NCBI GenBank assembly: GCA_942159475.1
Contig: OW804094.1
Location: 129,814,755-129,878,754, forward strand
DNA from: Sthenelais limicola
Lineage: Eukaryota > Annelida > Polychaeta > Phyllodocida > Sigalionidae
Reading direction: 5' to 3'
DNA length: 64,000 nt
The notes below the pieces were generated by a model, which worked only from the letters and a program-made list of their open reading frames with translations, had not been told where the DNA came from and searched no databases. This document shows, one piece after another, positions 50,501 to 62,500 of the stretch (positions within the stretch are counted from its first letter, which is position 1; every line of letters starts with the position of its first letter). The translations under genes were made by a program, and so were the position numbers.

Positions 50501-53500
50501 TAATTTCCTTCAGAAGAACCCTTTCTACCCCCCTCACCCGACTCGGCAGGTGGTGGTGGTGGTAAAGCCTCCAGTTGCGGTTTTGGCCTTTTCTGCCACG
50601 CCCGAAAAGCTTGAAACTCTGCCATTTCTCTATCATCCCACTCTCGCTCCGATTTGGTCACAGTAGTTACCGTTGACACACCCGCCTCGCTTTTAATCGA
50701 GTGTAAATGCGAAGACGTGTGTGAAACTCCACTGGTTCCAAATACATCCCTATATCTAGTAGCGGCTGCCGCAGCCGAAACTATATCGGTCGGCTCCTGC
50801 ATTGCAACATATTGCGACATGCCTTTATCCACCAGCCCATCAAGAAATGTTTTCACCGCCATATCATGCAACGTGCCATCCCATTCACCGAAAGCATGTA
50901 CTGCCTTCAAACTTAAGTTCTGGCTGAAAGCAGCCGGACTCTGCCCAGGATCTTGCCTGCATTCGAAAAATTCCCGCTTTCGCGTCTTATCAGACTTTTC
51001 AGCCTGATAATCATATTCGAGCATCTGTAGCAGCTGATCGACTGAAAAATCATCCGGCTCCAGCATCATAGCTTGCGGCAGCTGTTTACCTACTCCGGTT
51101 AGCAGTTGTATTTTATAAGTCTCATCATCCCAATTATTTGAACGTGCTATCATTACTGTGCGTCTTTGATAGTCACGCCAATCCTCCCGACCATCCCATT
51201 CAGGGAAGTTCACAGTTCTAGGGTTGCGAATTGGCTTAGTTGGTTTGAACTTAGGCATGCCAAATGCAGGTCCCTTACCTTCAGGTAAGTAACCCGCGGC
51301 TGGATCTATTGACCGCCTAACTCCACTCATATTGGCCGGCAATGATCGCCTTACCGCGCCCATAATTCCATAACCGACTGGACTAGGACTAGAAGGGCGC
51401 AAACCACGCGCAGCTTCTAAAGCACTCCTCCTGTCACCTTTAAACGCCCGCCCGCCAGTTGGTGCGTCCGGCATGACCGACGTATAATGTGGTGGATATG
51501 ATGCTACATTATCTGGACTTCCTTTCCTTTGATCAAAGTCAGGTAAATCATTCATGATTCGGGTGTATGATTCATTAGTTATACCACCCGGATTCTCATA
51601 AATAGGAGTGCTAACCTTTTCCACCTCGTCAGCAAAAGCAATACCCCTAGCCCTGTGCTGTGGGACTTGAAAGTCAAAGCGGCTATTCAATTCTTCCAAA
51701 TTCACTCTCATACGCTCATTATTCTTACGTTCCCAAGCGCGCTTAGCCTCTAGTGAAGTCAATTTCTCACTTTGATCTTTCACTACAGATCTTAAACGAG
51801 CTTCTTCCTTTCTAGCCAAATTCAATTCCGATTCAGTATAAGCCGCTTTCTCCAGGGCCTCTTTCCCCTTCCTTGCAGACTCCAATACCGAATCATTCAT
51901 CAAATTCAAAGTACTCATTTGCGTAGAGATGAGTTTATCCATCCTATCATAGGTCATGCGCCTATTCCTAGTACGGTCCTGAGTCCATTCGGATTGCAAC
52001 TGACCAATATCCGCATGAACCACTGGAGTCATGGGAGGCAATTTACCATGCAAAAACTCATCCTCATCCGAGCCAATATCCACAATCTCCGGTTTTTCCT
52101 TTAACGCACTACGAGGAAGCTTTGACAACTTCCTTCTTATGGTCACTTTCAAATCGGGCGGTTGTACATGTTCATCGCCGCTACTTGAATTAGCTTCTAT
52201 GCTCGCTTTCACCCGCACATTAGCATCAACATGGGGTTCCAGCGATCGATTGAAATTCAGTTTTGACTGGGCCAACTGATTTTCCAAGTTCTGAATAGTC
52301 TGATTCGTTTGCTGCAGAAATTCATCCACAGCCATCAGGTCATCCGGCGCTCCAGTGGAGAGCCGGACATCTTTCCCCTTGTCACCCATCGGCACTCCTC
52401 GTTAGAGGCTACCGACGGCTGACACAGGTCTCACCCGTTAGCGAGCAAAAATCCAAAAATGGTCACGGCACCAAATTGTAGTGTCCGATCGACGGCCTTA
52501 AGCGACTATGAGACTTAATCTATCGAATAAAGACAACGACAACAACAGGATCTAATGGACCTCGCCAGCTTCTCTCTTTATATACTTCTGTTCCTCACCC
52601 GGGCTGCTCTCACGAGAACAACAACCATACAATACGTCATATCGAATAATCAATATATAGGTGTGCATACACAATGGGTGTATAAGGAAGGAATAATCAG
52701 TAAATATATGGAACAAGCAGTATCACACAGCGATAAAAAAGTTAAAATACAGACCACCGAAATACAACGACCTCTATCGGTCAAACCCACCACAACCGCG
52801 ACCAGCGCGGCTACTCTAGACTTACTAGCGGGACTGGTACAACAGCCGCGTAGCCCCGGCTCTGGTTTAACAAATGTCAATCCAGAGCCGCGCACCACAT
52901 AACTTTACATATATACGCTATCTTAGTACAGAGATAGTCGCTCATGCATGCCTATGAGTCGTCACGCTATCTTAGTAATTTACTCTCGTTGGTACTACAA
53001 AGATATTGTCTTTCATACTTTCTTGTTTTAGACCTCTTGTAGGCAGTTATGCTTGATTAAATAGAACAACATTGGATTTAGAAACCAACTTTATTCAATA
53101 TTTTATGTCAAATGAATTCGTCATTATTTATGTGGAAATAAAGTTAATTAATAGTAATTAGTAGTAGGCACATCCCGGAATAAAGGATATAGCTAGTAAG
53201 GATATGTAATATATAACGTCGTAAAATGATATTCCCCTTGAAACTGAATACACATGAAGATATTATATTCATGGAAGTACCAGGCATCCTGTTCTGTCGG
53301 TTTGACTATATTTCTTCCCATGTGTTTATTTTTAGGTTGACTTCGATGAGTCTGCGGCTCAGAGTCGCTTCGTTGTAAAGACTGGGGTGGACCCTGAGTT
53401 GGACCAAAGTATATCAATTACAATTTTAATCCAGGACATGTTATTCATTTAAGAATAAAAACAAAATTTTATTCTATTAATACTTTATTCGGGTCAATAT

Positions 53501-56500
53501 TTTGATGGTACAGCAATACTCTCATTCAAACCTAGTCGAGGAAAAGTAGAGAACACCAAGAACTTTACACCAAGAAAATTAACTGATTATTTACATACTT
53601 AACTAGATTATTCTTTGTTATTCTTTGTTTTCATTAATTATTATAATAATTATAGATTTGTTATTCAATTAAAATAGCTCCTTATTTGTTATCAATATTT
53701 CCATTTGCTATTTGTGATAGAACTGGAAGTATGAAATCAAACCTCTGAATTGTGTTTATTTTATACGTTTATAACACGATCCTACTCTTGATTTTGAAAA
53801 AAAACCTCTTAAATAATTTGGCAGAAAAGAGAACATACAATGGTCTGCCTGACTTCATGACAAAGGTAGCTCGACAAGAGCTCAACAGGTTAGATGAAGC
53901 AATAAAAGAGTGTAATGTCATCTATTTGCCCCAGGTAAGCATGAAGGAATACCTTTTTTGCTTATGAAATAGTAATGCATTTTCATTGTCAGCAATTCTA
54001 AGATATATCGCTATACATTTGGGACGACTGATATTATTATTTTTATTATGCTGTTATATATTTCAGACATTATCAATAATCGCATAAGAACTAAAAAGTA
54101 TATCAAGTTCAATTTAAAAAAGCAATAACTTTGTTGAAATGTTGTTCCTGAATAAAAGCGTTATACACAAATACATCAAGACCTTTAGAAATTGTCTTTT
54201 AAAATTCGCAGTTGGGATACTTGCTGGCAATATCACTCTGCGACGCAATCAAAGAAGAAAATGAATACGCAATTCCCAATTTAGATTTTGTGGTAAGTTT
54301 TGATTCATTGATGTTGAGTTTATTTTTAGTCCTTCCCACACATTGAACTAATTTCCATTATTATTTTCCACCTGTCGAGAAAAAAAAATCCATTATTAGA
54401 TAATCTCTACAAAATTTACCTACGTGGGTTCACCGATTCTAAAATGTATTTCTGACTTCATGTTAAAGAAGTAGAATATGGAATGCCATGATATCAGCTT
54501 ACTTTCATTGGAACTGTTCTTCATTTTTGACCCCAGTTTATGATGAATCATTTTATGCATTATTTCCGCAGTTCTTATCCAACAACACGGCACATTACCG
54601 AAGCGACAGTACACATGGTAAGCTTCAGCATCCGTCTCAGATTCTGTGCTAGTATCTAATACGTTATGACAATCATGATGGTATATATGTCATTTTGGGT
54701 GATCATGAATTATGTCATCGATAGAAAGAAATAACCCATTTCCACATAGCTAGAGGTTATTAATACTGTAACTATCAATATGTATGTACGAAAAGTGGGG
54801 AAAAGTTTCATATAGATAGATAATCAAAATTATATTGATAATAATCGAAATAATTGAATTGTGTTGGTTTTGTTTTTAGAACTGGACGCACTCCTCGGAG
54901 ACACTCAGTGTGAAATTACAGGCAAGCATATATCATAAATCTTGCTGTGAACCTAACATGTAACGGTATGATATAAAAAAATATAAATAAAGATTAATTC
55001 AATCACATATTCACATGAAATGTGTACATATTAAGGGGAATTCTCTTTTATTTAGATTAATGAAAGTTAACCCTTTAAGGGCGAAAGGGTCTGATAAGGG
55101 GGGTTCTCTGTCAATTGTCCCTTATTGTGTTTGCACCGAGTATTATAAAAACGAAAAAATCTTTTTGATACTCCAAATATTAGTGAAGTTATAGTCTTTC
55201 AAAGTTGCCTGCTGGTAAAATTTTGAGCTAAACTACTTAGCGTAAGTGACTTTTTAAAAGGAGATAGACGATGCCAGAAGCCATGATGTCCAGACTGAAA
55301 ATTAACCAGGGAAATGCCACATAGTCTTTTTATCACCATTTTGCTCTAAGAAATGCGATTTGTACTGAGTAAATTGCACATGAACCTAAATTTTCTGCTC
55401 TACTTGTTATGAGTTGTAATTTAGAAATTTCATGTTTTTATATCACCATAGCAACCATTTACCAGATGTACAATTTTTCAATTGAAAAAACGGGTTGTTT
55501 GGTTGCCATGGAAACCATTCTAAAGAACTATTTTCAAAATATATCCACTTTTAGGACCATTTATTTTATTCAGCATGAAAAACTGAATAAATGGCACTTT
55601 TGCAAAAAAAATAATTTAGATTTAGATTTTTTTCCAATTTAACAATAAATATTGCATAAATAGCTTTATAATTCGTCCAATTTAGCCACAATCTATTATG
55701 GACACCAAAATTTCTGCATCTACCAGACACAAGAACTGTTTTCTGATTATTGGTCCTTACAACACTTGGAACACATTCATATAGGAGGAAGAGGGTAGAA
55801 TAACATGTTTTATTACAGGAATATCATGTCTTATAGGCAATATTATGGGGAAAATGGCCCAAATAATAGTGCATAAATGCACTACTCGCCCTGATAGGGT
55901 TAATATCTATTTATAGATCATGAGACGAGTATCATGCACCGTCTGCAGAATCTCATTCTCGAGCATGCGCAGACCTTATTGGAAGTGCTCCAGCTGTGCG
56001 CAGAACTTGATTGGTAATTAACATCGCTAGATTATTCTATCAATTAAATCTAAATCTACCCACGTTAGGAAGTTGCTGCAAAGCTTAATAAATGCTTATG
56101 GCAGCGATTATTTCTTTATATCAGTTATTATGTGGCAGAGTATTGTATATGACAATGAGCTGTCGCACTGTTGCAGTCTAAACTCAGATCAGATACGAAT
56201 GTTATGTCAGTGATTGAACGCCTGCTGCGTTCATGACTTTCCTGGCCCCTGTCTAACGACGCCCTAATGGAATTTTAATGGCATTTTGCGGTTTGGAGCG
56301 AGAGGCTTTCCTTCAGTTTGGAGGGACTCTTTCAACTTTGAGCCTAGACAAACATTGACTTCCTGTTTCTGATACAGTGGGTTGAAGTAATACAGACGTG
56401 AAAAATAATTCGAATGTATGAAATATGTTTGATTCAGTCAGATCGTGATTGGATTCTCTGGGTGAGCTTATTTCCATTACAGTCTAGGCTTAAAGATGAG

Positions 56501-59500
56501 AGTCCCTTCAAACTGAGGGAAAGCCTCCGGCTCCAAACCGGAAAATACTATTAGAATCCCCTCAGGACGCCTACTCCTGTGCCAGAAAAGCCATTAGCAT
56601 AGTAGGTGTCTATTCACTGACATACCATTCTTATCTGATCTGAGAGGCGTTGTGCCTAGACTGATTAAACATCAATTCTATTGCACCCTATCGTTATGTA
56701 CTGTTTTATAAATGTTGTTACTCTTCCATTTTCGTTGCTCTTAATAAAAATACTTATATATTATATATTATTATGTGTCAAGGGGTTCCCTGATATGACC
56801 AATTCATCTAATAATCGGTTGGGCCAAAATCGGTCAGGTGAAAACCTCGGTTTCGGTAGAACCCGCATTTTAAATTGAAAAGATTACAAGACTTTCTCGC
56901 TGTAAATGAAATCGGCTTCATTTGTATTTCAAGATTATTTGAGAAAGAAATAATTTCTGAACGGATTTCAATCAGAGCGATATCATTGCCACCTGATTCA
57001 AACATTGGTTTAGGTGGAAGACACGCTTAAAGTAAAGCTGTTTAAGATTTGTCAGGAATTAATCATACAAGGCAAATCACTTGGGTCAGAATGAGGAGTG
57101 AATATAGATGCTACTAAGCGGAAAGATACTTACGTCGGTCAAGAAATTAATGCTGAGACTTAAATCTGATCCGACCCGCAGGAACTAGACTTTCATTATC
57201 TGCAGTAAAATATAATCTATTTGTATACGCACAAACAGAGGAGTGGAAGAGAATGTAGGAGGCGGTGAAATTCCAAGTACCGGTAATATGTTCACATAAT
57301 AACCTTCCGTGTACTGCTAGCAAATATATTTTATTCTTGTATAGTATGTACTTACAAGGTTATGCCTGGTAGAGCCACGTTCTCTCGAATTCTACTTTTA
57401 ACTTCCGCGTTCGATACATGGAGAAGTTGAAATTCAAGCGAACTTCTATGTTTGAGCCAGCATGTGTATACTGTCTGAAATTAATGCGATTAACTTTCCT
57501 ACTTTTATATTTATCATTAGTCGGATATCGACTCTTCTCAATATGTTCCATTTTACCAGCTTCGCGATTAAAATAATATTTTGAAACGTTTCAATATTTT
57601 GTTGAAATTTACTTTGTTTACCATAAAATTTTCAAGAACCTGATTATTTTCCAGTCTTCTCGCTCTTGCCACTTGTGCGCGAGAAGGAAATTTTACAAGA
57701 CCTACGCTAACAACTGAGAATGTAATAGAAATCAAAGCTGGCAGGTAATATACGCTTTCATAAGCAGTTTCTACTATCTAGTTCACCGGTGTTTATGACA
57801 GTTCAAGAATATCAATTTATTTTGGACCAAGATTTAAAAAAAAAGAATATAAAAACCCTAGATCGCTAATTAGGTTCTCATAGTTTATTAATAGATCATA
57901 CGCATAAAGAAATGAGTTCACACTTTTTTTAAAAATAAGGTTTTATTCGTATTGCAATAGCCATTCGGACAAAACATGATAGTGGCTTTTAATGAATATA
58001 AAAGACAAAAATAGTCAAATTGTTAAGTATCACATCATCATATTCATCCATCTTTGAACATTATTTTGCCATGTTAAACAAGTTCAAATTAACTACTGTA
58101 TATCAGAATTCTCTACACGCCAGAAAAATAAATTAAAAGATAATTCACATAGAGAAAGGACACATGGTTAACTGGCGATCCACCACTTAATACCTAACAC
58201 TGTGTATAGTAACCTGAAGGCACCAGACAACAAGAATGCCACCTTTTCATGCTTTATCGAATTTCCAGAATTCACAGCCAAGCATTTCTCCATTTAAGGT
58301 CTTAAGAATAATGTGTTCTAAAGATAGTTTATGTTGATACTCATAGGGTTATTTCTTTCCGGAACCTGTTGGTACAGTAGGATGGACAATATAATTTTCT
58401 AGGAAAAAATAACTTTCTAGGATGATCCTAAAAAAATACAGATTAGGTCATCTTGCCTCGTTCACCTCACAATGTCTCAAAGTCAGTCAAATAATTGAAC
58501 ATGTAATTACGCATCATACAAACACTACAAAAATATGACTATTCATATATGATGAGAGAAAATGGACTGGGTAAAATATGTTTATAGATAATCCTACACT
58601 GACCCTAGATTGTGTATGAACTTAATGAGAGTTGAAGAGTGCACATTTTGTTGCTAAGGTTGCAGTAAAAAAGATTTATACCATATGGGTTTATAGGCAT
58701 CCGCTGCAGGAGCTGTGCTGTACGCCATTCGTACCTAATGACTGTCTAAGTGGGGAGGAGCACGCAAAAATGAAAATATTGACGGGACCTAACGCAAGTG
58801 GCAAGAGTGTGTACCTGAAGCAGGTAGGCAGACATTGATATTATAACCACTTTAAGGTAAAACATAGCAAGAAAACTCCAATTTAATCAGGAATGCAAAA
58901 GTTGATATCGTCACCTCCCCCACCCTGTCCACCCCCCACACCCGCCTCAAAACCTTCTTTACCTTGGATCTACGTTTATTAACAGAACTCCCTGAAGTTC
59001 TGTGATTAGTGTAAGGAAAATAAAATGGATATTTACGTAAGGCTATATATACTTATATACAGATACATGTAGCTGTATCGTTATGCAATAAAAAGTTAAT
59101 CAATATACCAATATGATAGAGCTCCATTAGGACTCCCTGGAAGACTTGTACAAAACAAAGTCGCGCCATATTCCCTGTCCTTTCAAGTATAGTTCTTAAT
59201 GGTAAAAAATACAAAAATACTACACAACATACTGTCTAGGGTAAAACATAATGAAAGGGAAAGTTCAGCACAGGATAACGACGCCTTGCCTTGAATTGAC
59301 CCATAGAACTAGTGGTCTCTAGTTCTATGATTAACCATACGGTTAAAGCTTCCTGCTTTCATAAAATGCTTTCACACACTTATACAACCCATTGTGTTCC
59401 TTTGGTGACATATTTGACATTCATTAAGCGTTATTCCAAATGCGTCTCTGCAATCCTTCAACGCCAATGTAAAAAAATGATAATGAATACATTATGTATA

Positions 59501-62500
59501 ATATTAAACCACATACCAATAAGTACAACTAAATTAATTGCATTTCATAATGTGTTATTTTACACAACTCCTATATAACAGTTGGACGTGTTGTGGGCGT
59601 ATTTATAGAATAACTTCGTAATATATTAAGTCGGTGTGTTAAATAATGTTCAAATACATCGAGTCCTGCGTAGTTTAATGCCATTTCTACACAGAGCCAC
59701 ATCGACTGTAATAGTGGCCGTTGGTCCTCTTTCCAACAAAGTTATTAGTTATGTTAACTTGAACTTTGAAGAGCATGTAAAATATGGGCATGTTTATGTG
59801 AACTAGATTAGAGGACCTTGCATGATTCAAATGTCATAAGTCTTTATGGGGTCAAGGTTTAGACAGTATCACAATTATTGTCTTTACACTCAACTTCCCA
59901 TTAAAGATAATTAAAAAATCTTGAATTTTGATTTGATTTAAAAGCGTTCAATTATAAGGTTTGATTTACGAAAGTGAATGCAGCCAGGTGACGAGAATGA
60001 ATAGTCAAGTGTGTGTACGTGCGGGGATGGGGGTGGGGGAGTTCTCCAACATGGGCAGGTTTCTATCCCTTCCTGAATTTCTTAGTCGCCAGTTGTACTA
60101 ATACAATGGGGGCCTCCGTCGAAAACAAAGTCCACCTCTCTAAACTTTCACTTTCAACAGCAGTCTAGGCCCAAATTTGAGAAAGTCCCTTCCAGCGAAG
60201 GGAAAGCCTCTCGCCTCAAACCGCAAAATGTCATTATAATTCCATTAAGACCGCAAAATGTCATTATATTCCCATTAAACGCCGAGTTCTAGGCAGAGAT
60301 ACCGATTAGCGAAGTAGGCTGACATACCATTCTTATCTGATCTGAGGGTTTGGACCTAGAGTGAGCAGTTATGTCTATATAAATTTCAGTAAAGGTACAA
60401 GACATCTTTGTATCATTAATTTTGCACTTGCCTATAAATAAAACATTAATTTAAAAACCTTGATTTAGCGTTAGGATAATTCTTTTAAAAGAGTATTGTT
60501 GGCAATAATTACTCCTGCAGGTTGGCTTGATAGTCTTTATGGCCCACATTGGGAGCTTCGTGCCGGCAGACTCAGCAAGAATCGGTTTACTTGATGGCAT
60601 TTACACGCGTGTCCAGACATTAGAGAGTGTCTCAGTAGGCCTCTCCACTTTCATGATAGACCTCAACCAGGTGAGTTCAATCTGAACCATGGGGGCATTT
60701 TTATAAGAGTTTCAGAAAGAGCTGTAAATGCAGCAAAAGCGCATCATCAGTGTCTGTGTGGCCACGTGCGCTCTTGTTTGACTAAAGCAAAAAAGATGCT
60801 TTCGCTTCGGGGGATATTTTTCCACCCTCGGTTTAACTGAACCCATCCCAGTCTTTCCGGCTGAAACTTGTAAAAAGTCTAACATGCTGCTGTTGCGGTT
60901 TTGCTGTTTTAGTTAGCACATTGATGAAACTTACAAGCTTTTTGAACGAGCTGAACAGCGTAAATTGTATCATTCACAATGTTTTTCCACCCATGCTATA
61001 TATAGGAAGTTACCAAAGTGTGTGGTGATCCTTTTCTTTGTTATCATTCATTTGAGTTGTATTACTTTGCTATCCAGAATTTGTTTCACAAACCTTTTTA
61101 TGAGTATAAACGAGTATAACATACAGATACAGTCTAGTTTCAGAGTTGTATTCATTTTATACTCGTTGGTATGGTTCAATCATGTACATGAAAAGTGTAT
61201 GAATTATCTATTTGACCAACAATTGGAATATGTATGGATATAGTAAGTTCCATTTAAAAGTCCATAAATGAATTTTTAAAATTGCACATAATTGTTCCAA
61301 TGATTGTTTTACCGATAAAAAGGTTTATTGATCCCATATATACGTACACTACTAGGGTATTATTAAGCTTACTGAAATGCGCCATTTTAAATTCTCACCT
61401 GTCGCTTTAGATAAATATTTTTGCGACGTTCTCGGAGACATCGGTACCTTCCCAGAATTACTCTGCCCTTTGACTCTTTCTTATGAGATTACGATAAAAA
61501 TACATTAATATTATTGCTATTGTCATTTTTATCATAACTTCTACCCATGGCAGATCTCAAAAGCCTTGCGGGGTGCCACCGGCCGCTCCCTAGTTTTAGT
61601 CGATGAGTTTGGCAAGGGAACACAAACGGTGAGATATTGGAATACTTGACACATGTAGTTATTCATCTAGCGATTCAAAGAATTAAAAAAAAACACATTC
61701 TTCTACTTCAATATTTAATATGTATCATATTTATTAAAGAATTCCGAAATAACAACATACCTCCCCGATTGCATTGCCACCCGGAAATATATTTTCTAAT
61801 AGAGATATATTGCAGATTAGAAATAAATATTTTAAAGAATGTTTGTTTGAGAATGTTTAATTCCAACAATATGCCATTGTCCTTCCACAGAGCGATGGTG
61901 CAGCGTTGCTGTACTCGAGCCTATATCATTGGTTGGACAAAAATCACGATTGTCCCCATTGCATTGTATCCACCCACTTCCACAGCATAACTTCCAAGAA
62001 GCTCTTACCACAATCTTCCCAGATCCAGTACCAGGTACAATACTTGATCTCTTATATCTCATTCATCTCGTCTATCATGCCGATCGCTTATCAGTATCAC
62101 AAATTATTTTTCTCAGTGTTTGGTTCCTGGCCTCTATGAATTACTCAGAATTTATTTGTCCTCGTTTCTGCCTACTTCCTTATATAAAGATGGGGATAAC
62201 CAATCTGGTCTGGTGTCAAGTAACCAAGTTCTATACATCTATCTGTGAGTTGGGTCATTATTTGTGTGGTATTATTGTCTTAAGTACTGCCTAATGATAA
62301 ATCGTATTGTTCTGCCTTATCTATTAAAACATATCAGCATAAACAACTCGGTGGTTTTGTGGTTGTGTCAGGAAAACCGATTTGTTATGTGTATAGTAGA
62401 ATAAAAATCATATCTTTCAGACAATGGATTTCCTGCAAGAGGGCGAAGAGTTAATCTTCCTCTATCAATTGATTGAAGGAGTAACAAATTCAAGCTACGC

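Larger units (their letters stand above)
41080..52899 (-). mobile_element. Complete Ty3/Gypsy-like LTR retrotransposon with an extra ORF
   Basis: 11,820 bp from TG to CA, transcribed right to left. Parts in order: 5' LTR 52899-52477; primer site 52473-52460; gag 52389-50326; pol 50365-46058 by -1 frameshift; a 0.7-kb gap; ORF3 45340-42122; a 0.6-kb gap; polypurine tract 41518-41506; 3' LTR 41502-41080. Both LTRs are 423 bp and I found no difference by eye. The insertion site TAAC is duplicated (41076-41079, 52900-52903). Pol order is protease, reverse transcriptase, RNase H, integrase, which places it with Ty3/Gypsy rather than Copia. Identical LTRs and open frames point to a recent insertion, possibly of an active family. 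Lineage within Gypsy is not determined. Confidence 0.95.
40991..53335 (+). other. MSH5 intron 13, enlarged by a retrotransposon
   Basis: Without the inserted element and its 4-bp duplication this intron would be about 520 bp. The insert is antisense to MSH5. Confidence 0.85.
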
